A stretch of DNA of 54,951 nucleotides from Oscillospiraceae bacterium (GCA_029225165.1 JAQXVY010000039.1:1-54951); one strand, 5' to 3'; shown: positions 7,081 to 16,542, counted from the stretch's first letter. Notes: generated by a model from the sequence alone, not told the origin. A program made the numbers and translations.

Positions 7081-8593
7081 ACTATATAGTAAAAAAACTG
7101 TTAAAACTGTTTTCTGCTTTTGCATTTTATTTGCTATGATATTTTCTTTACCGCTTACAGCGTTTTCTGCAACGCAAAAGGAAAGCATCTGTTATCATCA
7201 GACAGCAAAGCTACTTGCTAATCAAAGTCCAAATGGTGTTTCTTCCATCGGAGGCGAATGGCTTGTGCTTGGTCTTGCAAGGGGCAACTGTGCAGTTTCA
7301 AAAGATTTTTACTCTGATTACAGTGAAAAGGTAAGGGATATTATAAAGGAAAAGTCCGGTGTGCTATCCGCCACAAAATATACCGAGTATTCCCGTGTTA
7401 TCCTTGCTTTAACCTCAATAGGACAGGATGTAACAAATGTTGGGGGATACAATCTTCTCTCATACCTTGCAGATTTTACAAAGGTTAAAAGACAGGGGAT
7501 AAACGGTGCTGTTTGGGCACTTATCGCCCTTGACAGCAACAATTATTCAGTCCCCACAGGTGACAGTTTAGATGCCACCACAAGGGAAAAGCTGATTGAT
7601 TACATACTAGGTAAGAAGTTATCCACAGGTGGCTGGACTTTAGCGGGAAACACCCCCGACCCTGATGTTACAGCAATGGCAATTACAGCCTTGTCAAAAC
7701 AATATAATTCTAATAAAGAAGTAAAATCTGCCGTTGACAAGGGCATTACTGTTTTATCTGACATTCAAAAGTCAAGCGGTAATTTTTCCAGCGGCGGCGT
7801 GGTTAACAGCGAAAGTGTTTCCCAAGTGATAGTCTGCCTGTCATCATTGGGTATAAATCCCAATACAGACAAACGGTTTATTTGTGACGGAAAATCCCTT
7901 ATTGATGTGCTTTTAGGCTTTTCTTTAAGTGGCGGAGGCTTTGCCCACCAAAAGGGCGGAGAATATAACCAAATGGCAACGGAGCAGGGCTTTTACGCCC
8001 TTGTTGCCTACAACAGGCTATTATCAAATAAAACATCTCTATTTGATATGACGGATGTTTTTAAAAGTGATAACAATGCAGATAATGAAAATTCCGGCGG
8101 AAACAATACCCCTCAAATCAATATCACACAAAACGGTGAAAAAAACAACCCGAACAATAACAGCAACAGCAAAAACAGCAAGAGTGATTATTCATCAAAA
8201 AATAAAGACATCACAGAAAATTCAGCCAACAGCAAAGGGGAAAAAGCTAATGCAGTAAATAAAAATGAACAAGTAAAAAACAGTGATACATCAGGTGTAT
8301 CAAGTACTTCCTCATCAATGGAAACTGATGATAAAAATTCAAACGAAACCACCGAAAATAACAAAAAAATCAGAAAAAATATGACAGAAAATTCTGCAAA
8401 TTCCCTGCAAAAAGAGGAGCAATCAAACAGCTCGGACAAAAACACAAAACAACAAAATGGTGAAGAAAAACAGGTAGAAAACAGCGGTATTACAGTTTAT
8501 GTTATTATAGGCGTTGCATTATTGGTTATTTCAGCCGTTGTAATATTCGCAGTTATAAAAGGAAGAAAAAAGTTTAAGGGTGAAAAGCAGTGA
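7073..8593 (+). CDS. Membrane-anchored alpha/alpha-toroid (prenyltransferase-like) protein, probable B12-binding partner
   Basis: A 506-residue surface protein. The ATG at 7073 is chosen because it places an ideal signal peptide (residues 1-33) at the N-terminus. Residues 40-330 contain repeated helical pairs with motifs such as GGWTLAGNTPDPDVTAMAI and GGGFAHQKGGEYNQMATEQ. This is the alpha/alpha-toroid fold shared by prenyltransferases, squalene cyclases and the barrel domain of intrinsic factor/transcobalamin. Catalytic cyclase motifs (DxDD) are absent, which favours binding over catalysis. A Lys/Asn/Ser-rich linker (about 340-465) leads to a C-terminal membrane helix and a basic tail. It overlaps the genes on both sides by a few bases, and the next one encodes a DUF4430 beta domain. 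The cobalamin role is inferred from riboswitch and neighbours. Confidence 0.75.
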   Translation: MDKLYSKKTVKTVFCFCILFAMIFSLPLTAFSATQKESICYHQTAKLLANQSPNGVSSIGGEWLVLGLARGNCAVSKDFYSDYSEKVRDIIKEKSGVLSATKYTEYSRVILALTSIGQDVTNVGGYNLLSYLADFTKVKRQGINGAVWALIALDSNNYSVPTGDSLDATTREKLIDYILGKKLSTGGWTLAGNTPDPDVTAMAITALSKQYNSNKEVKSAVDKGITVLSDIQKSSGNFSSGGVVNSESVSQVIVCLSSLGINPNTDKRFICDGKSLIDVLLGFSLSGGGFAHQKGGEYNQMATEQGFYALVAYNRLLSNKTSLFDMTDVFKSDNNADNENSGGNNTPQINITQNGEKNNPNNNSNSKNSKSDYSSKNKDITENSANSKGEKANAVNKNEQVKNSDTSGVSSTSSSMETDDKNSNETTENNKKIRKNMTENSANSLQKEEQSNSSDKNTKQQNGEEKQVENSGITVYVIIGVALLVISAVVIFAVIKGRKKFKGEKQ

Positions 8594-9141
8594 AAAAGGA
8601 TATTCTTGCAATTTTTGCAGGGGTGATTGTTGTCATTATCCTTATTATGGGTACGGATTTTCAGTCGGTTGAGGAGTATTACAGCACTCACCCTGACTAC
8701 ATTCCCAAGGACAGCAAAAGGGTTACTGTAACAATAGAATGTAAAACCATCCTTGACAATATGAAAGACCTTGAAAAAGGTGTTGAAAAGTATGTTCCAA
8801 AGGACGGTGTTATACTTGAAAAAACTGACCTTGTTCTAAAGGAAAATGACACCGTTTTTGATGCTTTACAAAGGGTGACAAAATACAAAAAAATCCATAT
8901 GGAATATCAGGGTGCCGACCTTAATCAATACGGCTCGGTGTACATTGAGGGTATCAATCACCTGTATGAATTTTCTTGTGGAGAATTATCAGGCTGGGTG
9001 TATTCGGTGAACAACACCTTCCCAAACCGTGGCTGTTCCTCATACACCCTAAAGGACGGAGATAACATTGTGTGGCAGTACACCTGTGATTTAGGCAGAG
9101 ATGTGGGTGCAGAATTCGTGGAGGGGCAAAATGGAAAATAA
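8590..9141 (+). CDS. Membrane-anchored DUF4430 (transcobalamin C-terminal-like) protein
   Basis: A 183-residue protein starting at GTG 8590, which overlaps the preceding TGA. An N-terminal uncleaved membrane anchor (residues 5-22) precedes a linker. The DUF4430 domain spans about residues 75-175, with DTVFDALQRV, SGWVYSVNNTFPN and GDNIVWQYTCDLGRDVG. This beta domain is the second half of human intrinsic factor and transcobalamin, where it closes over cobalamin bound to the alpha barrel. Here barrel and beta domain are separate, adjacent, co-translated membrane proteins. It lies immediately upstream of EcfT. A role in presenting cobalamin to the ECF transporter is an inference. Confidence 0.82.
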   Translation: MKKDILAIFAGVIVVIILIMGTDFQSVEEYYSTHPDYIPKDSKRVTVTIECKTILDNMKDLEKGVEKYVPKDGVILEKTDLVLKENDTVFDALQRVTKYKKIHMEYQGADLNQYGSVYIEGINHLYEFSCGELSGWVYSVNNTFPNRGCSSYTLKDGDNIVWQYTCDLGRDVGAEFVEGQNGK

Positions 9142-10027
9142 CAAACTTAAAAGCTTTTCAACCCTTCACCCATTTGTGCTGATTGTGTATTTCGTCACAA
9201 TTTTAGTGGTTTCAATGTTCGGCACAAACCCTGTACTGCTCTTTCTTTCCCTTGTTGGGGGAATGATGTTCTTCGGAATGATGAACAGCAAAAAAGCCTT
9301 TTTCAACGATTTAGCCTTTTACATACCAATGTTTTTCCTTATTGCAATTATAAATCCTCTGTTCTCCCACAACGGTGTGACACCACTGTTCTTTATGAAC
9401 GGAAATCCTGTTACATTGGAGGCTATCCTCTACGGTGGCAACATCGCCCTTATGCTGATGGCGGTTGTATATTGGTGCAAGTGTTACAGCGAAATTATGA
9501 CAACAGATAAATTTTTGTATCTGTTTGGAAAGGTTATTCCAAAACTCTCTCTTGTACTTTCAATGGCTTTACGATTCATTCCCCTTTTCAGGGAAAAGCA
9601 CAGGGAATTTCGTATGGTGCAAGGTGCATCGGGACTGTATGACCAAAAGGGCTTTGTGAACAAAATTATTTGTGAGCTAAAGGTTTTTTCTGCCCTTGTA
9701 ACATGGTCGCTGGAAAATTCCGTTGACACAGCCTCCTCAATGAAGGCGAGGGGCTACGGACTAAAGGGAAGAACTCACTTTTCTATGTATAAATTTCGTA
9801 AAAGGGACGGCATTTTTCTCGCCGTAAACTTGTTGCTGTTTTCTGTTGTCGCTTTTGGTATGGGTATAGGCTTTGTGGACTTTTCATTTTATCCATTGGT
9901 AACGGAGATTAAGACAGGTGCAGTACAAATTGTTGTGTATATATCCTTGGGAGTAATGTCCTTACTGCCATTTATTACTGAACTTTGGGAGGTGATAGTG
10001 TGGAAATACTCAATGTCAAAAATTTAA
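9131..10027 (+). CDS. ECF transporter transmembrane component EcfT (cobalamin type)
   Basis: EcfT is the membrane coupling subunit of energy-coupling-factor importers. It joins the ATPases to the substrate-binding S component. The protein has 298 residues from ATG 9131, which follows GGAGGGG; upstream in-frame starts would run further into the previous gene. It has several hydrophobic helices and the diagnostic coupling motif SMKARGYGLKGRT (about residues 202-214). It overlaps the preceding gene by 11 bases and the following ATPase gene by 28 bases, which implies tight co-expression under the cobalamin riboswitch. Members of this arrangement have been called CbrU in predicted B12 ECF systems. 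Confidence 0.88.
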   Translation: MENNKLKSFSTLHPFVLIVYFVTILVVSMFGTNPVLLFLSLVGGMMFFGMMNSKKAFFNDLAFYIPMFFLIAIINPLFSHNGVTPLFFMNGNPVTLEAILYGGNIALMLMAVVYWCKCYSEIMTTDKFLYLFGKVIPKLSLVLSMALRFIPLFREKHREFRMVQGASGLYDQKGFVNKIICELKVFSALVTWSLENSVDTASSMKARGYGLKGRTHFSMYKFRKRDGIFLAVNLLLFSVVAFGMGIGFVDFSFYPLVTEIKTGAVQIVVYISLGVMSLLPFITELWEVIVWKYSMSKI

Positions 10028-11655
10028 CCTTTTCTTACCCCGAAAGTGACACAAAGGCGATTGATAACATCAGTTTTTCAATAAACAGCGGAGAATTTGT
10101 GGTGGTGTGCGGTGAATCGGGAAGCGGAAAAACTACCCTGCTTAAAATGCTGAAAAGGGAAATCACTCCCCACGGTACAAGGTCGGGTGAAGTGCTTTAT
10201 AACGGCGAAAATATCTACAATATGGACGAAAGACAGTCAGCTGAAAAAATAGGCTTTGTATTCCAAAAGCCTGAACAGCAAATCGTCACCGACAAGGTGT
10301 GGAACGAGCTTGGATTCGGACTTGAAAGCCTTGGTTATAATTCGGATTTTATCCGTCTGCGTGTTGGGGAAATGGCTAATTATTTCGGTATAAGCAATAT
10401 GTTCCGCAGTAAAACACAGGAGCTTTCCGGCGGACAAAAACAGCTGATGAACTTGGCATCTGTTATGGCTATGTCGCCACAGGTACTAATCCTTGACGAG
10501 CAAACCTCACAGCTTGACCCAATATCTGCAAACGACTTTATCACCACTCTAAAAAAACTGAACAATGAACTGGGAATTACCGTAATAATCATTGAACACA
10601 GACTGCAAGAGGTTTTTCCTATTGCCGACAAGGTTATGGTGCTTGAAAATGGAAAAATGATAGCCTTTGACTCCCCAAAAAATGTGTGTCAGCAGTTGAA
10701 AAATCACCAAATTTCAGTAGGCTTTCCATCTGCTGTACGAATATGGCAGGGCGCAAAAATCGGCGGTGAATGTCCTCTTACAGTAAAAGAGGGCAGGGAT
10801 TTTATAAATGCAAATTTCCCTAAAAGAAAAATAGAAATTGAAGAAATTACGCTTGACCCAAATATTCAGCTTGAACTGAAAGAGGTATTTTTTAGGTACG
10901 AAAAAGGCGCAAAGGATGTTCTTAGGGGAACGACACTAAAGATACATAAGGGTGAGCATTACTGCCTACTTGGCGGGAACGGAACAGGCAAAACCACAAC
11001 GCTGAAAATCCTTGCAGGTATCATAAAGCCATACCGTGGCAAGGTGTTTGTTAAGGGTGAAAAGACAAACAGACTTACTACTCCGCAGTTTAACCGACTT
11101 GGAGTTGCTTTGCTCCCTCAAAACCCGGAAACGATGTTCCTAAAGTCAAGTGTTATCGAGGACTACAAGAGCCTTTGTAAGGCGAAGGATATTCCCGAAA
11201 ATGAGTGGGAAAACAGAATAAACACCCTTGCAAAACAGCTTGGAATTTCCCACCTTTTAAATAAACACCCATACGATTTAAGCGGAGGTGAGGTGCAAAA
11301 GTGTGCCTTGTGTAAAATTTTGCTTTCTAACCCCGATATACTTCTCCTTGACGAGCCTACAAAGGGTATTGACGCCTACGGCAAGGAAAGCCTTATGAAA
11401 ATTCTTGGGGATATAAAGTCCCTTGGTGTAACAATATTAACCGTCACTCACGATGTTGAATTTGCCTCCCGTGTTGCCGACAGATGCGGACTTTTCTTTG
11501 ACGGAGAGGTGCTTTCCTCATCATCTCCAAGGGAATTTTTCTCCGCCAACAATTTTTACACAACATCTGCAAGCAGAATTTGCCGTGACAGATTTGAAAA
11601 CGCAGTAACCGTTGAGGATGTTTTGTCGCTTATAGGAGATAAGGAAAATGAGTAG
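10000..11655 (+). CDS. Fused double ATPase of the ECF cobalamin transporter (EcfA-EcfA')
   Basis: A 551-residue protein with two complete ABC ATPase domains in tandem. The first has GESGSGKTT, LSGGQKQ and VLILDEQTSQLDP. The second has GGNGTGKTT, LSGGEVQK and ILLLDEPTKGID. Such fusions power ECF importers of the CbrV type. GTG 10000 is preferred because GGGAGGTG lies five bases upstream and homology begins directly with VEILNVKNLTFSYPE. The first Walker B region reads DEQ where DEP is usual, still with the catalytic Glu. The gene overlaps EcfT upstream and the S component downstream by eight bases. Confidence 0.92.
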   Translation: MEILNVKNLTFSYPESDTKAIDNISFSINSGEFVVVCGESGSGKTTLLKMLKREITPHGTRSGEVLYNGENIYNMDERQSAEKIGFVFQKPEQQIVTDKVWNELGFGLESLGYNSDFIRLRVGEMANYFGISNMFRSKTQELSGGQKQLMNLASVMAMSPQVLILDEQTSQLDPISANDFITTLKKLNNELGITVIIIEHRLQEVFPIADKVMVLENGKMIAFDSPKNVCQQLKNHQISVGFPSAVRIWQGAKIGGECPLTVKEGRDFINANFPKRKIEIEEITLDPNIQLELKEVFFRYEKGAKDVLRGTTLKIHKGEHYCLLGGNGTGKTTTLKILAGIIKPYRGKVFVKGEKTNRLTTPQFNRLGVALLPQNPETMFLKSSVIEDYKSLCKAKDIPENEWENRINTLAKQLGISHLLNKHPYDLSGGEVQKCALCKILLSNPDILLLDEPTKGIDAYGKESLMKILGDIKSLGVTILTVTHDVEFASRVADRCGLFFDGEVLSSSSPREFFSANNFYTTSASRICRDRFENAVTVEDVLSLIGDKENE

Positions 11656-12325
11656 AAGGATTATCAAGCTTACGATATTTTGCCTTGTAATACCTATTGT
11701 GGTTGTTTTAGGCGTAGTGATTTTTAATGACAGGGCATATTCATGGGTGTATATGTGCGTTGCTGTCCTTTCCTGTATTTCTCTTTTCATCTCCTTTGAA
11801 AAAAGAAAGTCAAATACAACACTGCTTGTTGTGTTGGCGGTGATGATTGCCCTTTCGGTAGCAGGAAGATTTATATTTTCCTTTTTGCCACACTTCAAGC
11901 CTGTTACCGCTATGGTGGTTATAACAGGGATATATTTAGGCTACGAGTGCGGTTTTGTGTGCGGTGCATTTACAGCGGTGATTTCCAACTTTATTTTCGG
12001 TCAGGGACCTTGGACTCCCTTTCAAATGTTCTCTTGGGGTGTTATCGGACTTATAGCAGGACTGATAAGCAAATACATCGTTGACAACAAGTTATTACTA
12101 TTAATATACGGTGGATTTTCGGGAATACTGTATTCACTCCTAATGGATGTTTGGACAACCTTTTGGTATGACGGAGCTTTTAATGCTTTAAGATTTTTTG
12201 CAAATGTGGCAACAGCATTGCCTGTGACTGTAAGCTATGTTGTTTCAAACATAATTTTCCTGTTGGTGCTGATAAAACCCTTTGGCGAAAAGCTGAAAAG
12301 GATAAAAACTAAATATGGAATATAA
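11648..12325 (+). CDS. ECF transporter S component, predicted cobalamin-specific (CbrT-like)
   Basis: A 225-residue membrane protein with about six helices, typical for S components. It includes FGQGPWTPFQMFSWGVIGLIAG, which matches the conserved helical region of the vitamin S-component group close to CbrT. S components bind the substrate and topple in the membrane to deliver it. The cobalamin assignment rests on the riboswitch and the DUF4430 and toroid neighbours; the sequence alone does not fix the substrate. It is the last gene of the operon. A weak hairpin, AATGCTCC-TAC-GGGGGCATT with TTTTT, directly follows the stop. Confidence 0.8.
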   Translation: MSRRIIKLTIFCLVIPIVVVLGVVIFNDRAYSWVYMCVAVLSCISLFISFEKRKSNTTLLVVLAVMIALSVAGRFIFSFLPHFKPVTAMVVITGIYLGYECGFVCGAFTAVISNFIFGQGPWTPFQMFSWGVIGLIAGLISKYIVDNKLLLLIYGGFSGILYSLLMDVWTTFWYDGAFNALRFFANVATALPVTVSYVVSNIIFLLVLIKPFGEKLKRIKTKYGI

Positions 12326-12361
12326 ATGCTCCTACGGGGGCATTTTTACTGTGTAAAACTA

Positions 12362-12391
12362 TTGACAATATACCCCATAGGGGTATATAAT
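12362..12391 (+). promoter_or_regulatory. csoR-copA promoter with CsoR operator
   Basis: TTGACA (12362-12367) is followed after 18 bases by TATAAT (12386-12391). Between them lies a perfect inverted repeat ATACCCCATAGGGGTAT (12370-12386), the G-tract palindrome recognised by CsoR repressors. The operator fills the spacer, so apo-CsoR should block RNA polymerase and Cu(I) should release it. Confidence 0.88.
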
Positions 12392-12412
12392 GCAGAAAAA
12401 GGAGTGTTGACT

Positions 12413-12709
12413 GTGGAGGAAAAGTGCTGTTGCAAAACTAAGGTTAGAACAGAGGAAGAATACAAAAAACTGATTAACCGACTTAACAGAATAGAGGGTC
12501 AAATCCGTGGCATCAGAGGTATGGTTGAAAAGAATGCCTACTGTACAGACATCCTAATTCAAGTGTCTGCGGTAAATTCCGCCCTAAATTCCTTTAACAA
12601 GGAGCTGCTTGCAAATCACATCAAAACCTGTGTGGCAAGGGATATTCGACTTGGTAAAGAGGATACTATTGATGAACTGGTGCTTACATTACAAAAATTG
12701 ATGAAGTAA
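12413..12709 (+). CDS. csoR: Copper-sensing repressor CsoR
   Basis: CsoR is a helical tetrameric repressor that leaves DNA when Cu(I) binds. The protein has 98 residues from GTG 12413, nine bases after AAAAAGGAG. The all-helical core begins [19 protein letters not shown]. The Cu(I) ligands are the Cys of YCTDIL and the His and Cys of NHIKTC, the Cys-His-Cys set of true CsoR. That makes a formaldehyde or sulfur sensor less likely. The N-terminus has an extra CCC cluster (EEKCCCKTK) that could bind metal but is not part of the core. The copA gene follows after 11 bases. Confidence 0.92.
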   Translation: MEEKCCCKTKVRTEEEYKKLINRLNRIEGQIRGIRGMVEKNAYCTDILIQVSAVNSALNSFNKELLANHIKTCVARDIRLGKEDTIDELVLTLQKLMK

Positions 12710-12720
12710 GGCGGTGTGAT

Positions 12721-15219
12721 ATGGAAAAGTATAGTGTAACTGGTATGAGCTGTGCCTCCTGCAGTGCGAGGGTTGAAAAGGCTGTGAAAAAGCTTGATGG
12801 AGTAAATTCCTGCTCTGTAAACCTACTTACAAACTCAATGATTGTTGAGGGTGATGTTGCATCTCAAACAGTAATAAAGGCGGTAGAGGATGCAGGATAC
12901 GGCGCAAGTCTGATTGATAATTCTGATAAAGAAAATAAAACATCCCATAAAGAAACAGATGAGAATAGTGAAATAAAAAGCCTAAAAATAAGGCTGTTTT
13001 CATCAATAGGCTTCTTGCTTGTCCTTATGTATATCTCAATGGGACATATGATGTGGGGTTTTCCTGTTCCAAAGTTTTTAGGCGAAAATCACCTTGCATT
13101 GGCACTTTTACAGATGCTTTTGACAGGTATTATTATGGTGATAAACCAGCGTTTTTTTGTCAGCGGATTTAAGGGACTTATTCACAAGTCCCCCAATATG
13201 GACACCCTTGTAGCATTGGGGGCAGGTTCAGCGTTTGTATATAGTACCTATGTGCTTTTTGCTATGACTGCCTGTGCTGTTAACGGCGACCATAGTGGAG
13301 TTATGGAGTATTCACATCAGCTTTACTTTGAGTCCTCGGCAATGATACTAACTCTGATAACACTTGGTAAAATGCTTGAATCATATTCCAAAGGAAAAAC
13401 CACCAATGCCCTAAAGGGACTTATGAGTCTTGCACCAAAAACAGCAACTGTTATTAGGAACGGAGAAAATGTTACAGTTCCTGTGGAACAGGTTTCAAGA
13501 GATGATATTTTTGTTGTAAAACCCGGCGAAAGCATACCTGTTGACGGAATTGTAATTGAGGGTAACAGTGCGGTGAATGAGTCTGCCCTGACAGGTGAAA
13601 GTATACCTGTTGATAAGGCGGTTGGCGACAGCGTTTCAGGCGGTACAATAAATCAGTCGGGATATATGAAGTGTAAAGCAACAAAGGTGGGTGAGGACAC
13701 AACACTTTCCCAAATTATCAAAATGGTAAGTGACGCCTCCGCCACAAAAGCACCTGTCGCAAAGATTGCTGATAAGGTTTCGGGAGTGTTTGTGCCAATA
13801 GTAATAGCCATTGCTGTTGTAACAATTATTGTGTGGCTTGCATTCGGCAGTACCTTTGGATTTGCCCTTGCAAGGGGTATTTCTGTTCTCGTTATCAGCT
13901 GTCCCTGTGCATTAGGTCTTGCAACCCCTGTTGCAATTATGGTAGGCTCGGGAGTAGGAGCAAAAAATGGAATTTTGTTCAAAACGGCAGAATCCCTTGA
14001 AAACGCAGGTAAAACAGATTATGTTCTACTTGATAAAACAGGAACAATCACACAGGGAGAACCAAGTGTCACAGATATAATTCCCAATAAGAATTATAAC
14101 AAAGAACAACTCTTAAAACTTGCCTGTTCCCTTGAAGAAAAAAGCGAACATCCACTTGCCAAAGCAATTACCAAAGATGCAAGAGAAAGCGAAATTATTC
14201 CCCTTGAAGTTAGTAACTTTAAGGCACTGGTCGGCAGTGGAGTAGAGGGAATTATTAAGGGCGAAAAAGCAGTCGGAGGTAGCCTTGACTATATATCCTC
14301 AATATGTCAGGTTGAGGATGAAATAAAGGCTAAAGCAAATTCCCTTTCCAACGCAGGAAAAACCCCACTCATTTTTGCAAAGAACGAAAATGTGGTTGGC
14401 ATTATTGCAGTTGCAGATGTGATAAAGCAGGACAGCCCCAAGGCTATACAGGAGCTTAAAAGTATGGGCATAGAGGTTGTTATGCTCACAGGTGACAACG
14501 AAAAAACCGCCAACGCAATAGGCAAAAAAGCAGGAGTACACCGTGTAATTGCAGGTGTTCTCCCTGAGGGTAAGGAAAAGGCAGTCCTTGAATATAAAGA
14601 AAAGGGCAGAGTTGCCATGGTGGGTGACGGAATAAATGACGCACCGGCACTGACACAGGCTGATGTGGGCATAGCAATAGGAGCAGGCACAGATGTTGCA
14701 ATAGATTCAGCAGATGTGGTACTGATGAAAAGTGCCCTTACAGATGTTCCTGCATCAATAAGGCTGAGCCGTTGTACCCTTAGGAATATTCATCAAAACC
14801 TGTTCTGGGCATTCATATATAACATAATAGGAATACCCCTTGCCTCAGGTGTATGGATTCCATTGTTCGGGTGGACATTAAGTCCAATGTTTGGTGCATT
14901 TGCAATGAGCCTTTCCAGCTTTTGCGTTGTGACAAATGCACTAAGACTTAACCTTGTAAATATCCATAAGGATAAAAAATACAGAAAATCAAAAAGTATA
15001 GAAGAAAAGGAGAAAAAGTCTATGACAAAAACACTTAATATTAAAGGTATGATGTGTCCTCATTGTGAGGGAACTGTAAAAAAAGCATTGGAGGAGATTG
15101 ACGGAGTAATATCCGCAGATGTGAGCCACAAGACAGGCACAGCCATAGTAACTCTCAAGTATGATGTCTCCGAAAGTATTTTGAAAAAGGCTGTTACCGA
15201 CAAAGGTTATGAGGTTTAG
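12721..15219 (+). CDS. copA: Cu(I)-exporting P1B-type ATPase CopA with a C-terminal CopZ-like domain
   Basis: CopA pumps Cu(I) out of the cytoplasm. The 832-residue protein has an N-terminal heavy-metal domain (GMSCASC, Cys11 and Cys14) and the membrane copper site [11 protein letters not shown] (about residue 396). It also has the phosphorylated Asp in DKTGT (about 438), the hinge motif GDGINDAPA and about eight membrane helices. Unusually, a second heavy-metal domain (GMMCPHC) is fused after the last helix by a charged linker and fills residues 768-832. Relatives usually encode that domain as a separate CopZ chaperone. Just before it lie AAAAGGAG and an in-frame ATG, so a free CopZ may also be made. 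Transcription is with csoR under copper control. Confidence 0.95.
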   Translation: MEKYSVTGMSCASCSARVEKAVKKLDGVNSCSVNLLTNSMIVEGDVASQTVIKAVEDAGYGASLIDNSDKENKTSHKETDENSEIKSLKIRLFSSIGFLLVLMYISMGHMMWGFPVPKFLGENHLALALLQMLLTGIIMVINQRFFVSGFKGLIHKSPNMDTLVALGAGSAFVYSTYVLFAMTACAVNGDHSGVMEYSHQLYFESSAMILTLITLGKMLESYSKGKTTNALKGLMSLAPKTATVIRNGENVTVPVEQVSRDDIFVVKPGESIPVDGIVIEGNSAVNESALTGESIPVDKAVGDSVSGGTINQSGYMKCKATKVGEDTTLSQIIKMVSDASATKAPVAKIADKVSGVFVPIVIAIAVVTIIVWLAFGSTFGFALARGISVLVISCPCALGLATPVAIMVGSGVGAKNGILFKTAESLENAGKTDYVLLDKTGTITQGEPSVTDIIPNKNYNKEQLLKLACSLEEKSEHPLAKAITKDARESEIIPLEVSNFKALVGSGVEGIIKGEKAVGGSLDYISSICQVEDEIKAKANSLSNAGKTPLIFAKNENVVGIIAVADVIKQDSPKAIQELKSMGIEVVMLTGDNEKTANAIGKKAGVHRVIAGVLPEGKEKAVLEYKEKGRVAMVGDGINDAPALTQADVGIAIGAGTDVAIDSADVVLMKSALTDVPASIRLSRCTLRNIHQNLFWAFIYNIIGIPLASGVWIPLFGWTLSPMFGAFAMSLSSFCVVTNALRLNLVNIHKDKKYRKSKSIEEKEKKSMTKTLNIKGMMCPHCEGTVKKALEEIDGVISADVSHKTGTAIVTLKYDVSESILKKAVTDKGYEV
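15022..15219 (+). CDS. copZ: Possible internally initiated CopZ chaperone (3' end of copA)
   Basis: In frame within copA, AAAAGGAG (15005-15012) stands nine bases before ATG 15022. The 65 residues that follow form a complete heavy-metal-associated domain with MMCPHC. This looks like a copA-copZ pair in which the copA stop codon was lost but the copZ start signals remain. Two products, full-length CopA and free CopZ, are then expected. Internal initiation is an inference from the signal quality. Confidence 0.4.
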   Translation: MTKTLNIKGMMCPHCEGTVKKALEEIDGVISADVSHKTGTAIVTLKYDVSESILKKAVTDKGYEV

Positions 15220-15227
15220 AAAACTAA

Positions 15228-15386
15228 GGAAACACTGAATAAATCACTTTACACATCTTGTACGCATATTTTCCGCCGGTATGCCCAAAAAATCCTCGCA
15301 ATACGCCAGTATTCCTGCGGTTTTTTGAACATACCGACAAAAAATCTGACTGTACAATCTGTGCAAATGATTTAATCAGTGTTTCC
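15228..15386 (-). mobile_element. GGAAAC hairpin element, copy 2 (minus orientation, 159 bp)
   Basis: Terminal inverted repeats GGAAACACTGAATAAATCA and TGATTTAATCAGTGTTTCC are flanked by a perfect CTAA duplication (15224-15227 and 15387-15390). Its reverse complement aligns with copy 1 along the whole length at high identity. It lies eight bases after the copA stop. Confidence 0.9.
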
Positions 15387-15418
15387 CTAATGTTAAATGA
15401 TTGTTAAAAAAATGTCGT

Positions 15419-15447
15419 TTGACAAAAGTACATTTTCTGTGTATTAT
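15419..15447 (+). promoter_or_regulatory. Promoter of the LuxR-type regulator gene
   Basis: TTGACA (15419-15424), 17 bases, then TATTAT (15442-15447), 37 bases before the start codon. Confidence 0.65.
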
Positions 15448-15484
15448 TAATTTGCTGAAAATATGAGAGAGGGGAGGGGACAAA

Positions 15485-16441
15485 TTGGTCGTTTGGTATG
15501 GAATAACATTCTTGGCATCACTTGCACTTGTTGCACTGTGCGGTGTTACTAATAAACGGGAAAATCCCCTCTTGATGTGGCTGTTTACTTCCATTGCTGT
15601 TACTAATGCAGGGTACTTTGCATTGTCCCTTGCTCCCAACATAACGTTGGCGTTGTGCTCAAACGCTTTGGCATACTTGGGCAGTGTTTTTTTGTCAATG
15701 TTTATGCTGCTGATTATTGCGGATTTATGTAATATTGTAATATCCAAAAAATTATTGATTGCCTTTGTTGTAATAGGGGTAATAATATTCCTGATTGCAT
15801 CAAGCGGAGGATACTCCGATGTGTATTACAAAACTGTTTCTCTGAATATTGTGAACGGTGCAACTACACTTAAAAAGACCTACGGTTTCCTTCATCCCGT
15901 ATATAAAATATATATCATCACATATCTCTTGGGTATGGTGGGAATTATAGCATATTCATTTTTTAGGAAGTCGGAAAAGAATTTAAAGGTATCGGTTTTC
16001 TTAGCGGCTGTGGTATCTGTAAATATAGGCGTTTGGCTGATAGAATCAATAATGCACAGCCAATTTGAATTTCTTTCTGTTGTCTATGTAATTACCGAGG
16101 TGCTGTTGCTGCTGTTTTACAGCGTTGTAAAGGAGTACAGCAAAGCAGTTATGCAGCTTTCAACAAGGGAACAGACGGCAAATGAGCAAGCAGTTACAAG
16201 CCTTACCGGTGAGGAATTGGAAGAAGTAATCTCAAACTGGCAAGGTGTAGAGGTGCTTTCAAAAAGGGAAATAGATGTTTTCAGGCTACTTCTTGAGGGC
16301 AAAAGGCGAAAGGATATTGCAGAGGAGCTGTTTGTAACCGAAAGTACAATCAAAAAACATTCCTCCAGCATCTACCGCAAGATAGGCGTTGAAAACCGCA
16401 AGGAGCTTTTGAGTAAAATAAAAGCAGAAGTAAATGTTTGA
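15485..16441 (+). CDS. Membrane-bound LuxR-family transcriptional regulator
   Basis: A 318-residue protein. Residues 1-220 contain about seven hydrophobic helices, like a 7TM sensor. Residues 250-312 are a LuxR helix-turn-helix with LSKREIDVFRLLLEGKRRK and ESTIKKHSSSIYRKIGV. There is no receiver or kinase domain, so sensing and DNA binding appear to be in one membrane protein. The TTG at 15485 follows GGGGAGGGGA closely and is the only good start. The next two genes downstream share an identical tandem promoter site. They are the obvious candidate targets. The signal is unknown, though the targets (a membrane protein and a secreted protein) suggest an envelope-related stimulus. Confidence 0.82.
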   Translation: MVVWYGITFLASLALVALCGVTNKRENPLLMWLFTSIAVTNAGYFALSLAPNITLALCSNALAYLGSVFLSMFMLLIIADLCNIVISKKLLIAFVVIGVIIFLIASSGGYSDVYYKTVSLNIVNGATTLKKTYGFLHPVYKIYIITYLLGMVGIIAYSFFRKSEKNLKVSVFLAAVVSVNIGVWLIESIMHSQFEFLSVVYVITEVLLLLFYSVVKEYSKAVMQLSTREQTANEQAVTSLTGEELEEVISNWQGVEVLSKREIDVFRLLLEGKRRKDIAEELFVTESTIKKHSSSIYRKIGVENRKELLSKIKAEVNV

Positions 16442-16542
16442 TTTTTGTTTTTTCGCATTTAGAATAATAATATAAATTATTAGGCAGTAGTAAACTCTAA
16501 AACAGAGCTTGCTACTGCCTGTTTTTACGAAATTTATAAAAA

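Noticed and set aside
15000..15024. Programmed frameshift at the end of copA as in E. coli
   Set aside because: The C-terminal domain is already in frame with copA, so no frameshift is needed; the ribosome binding site and ATG favour internal initiation instead.
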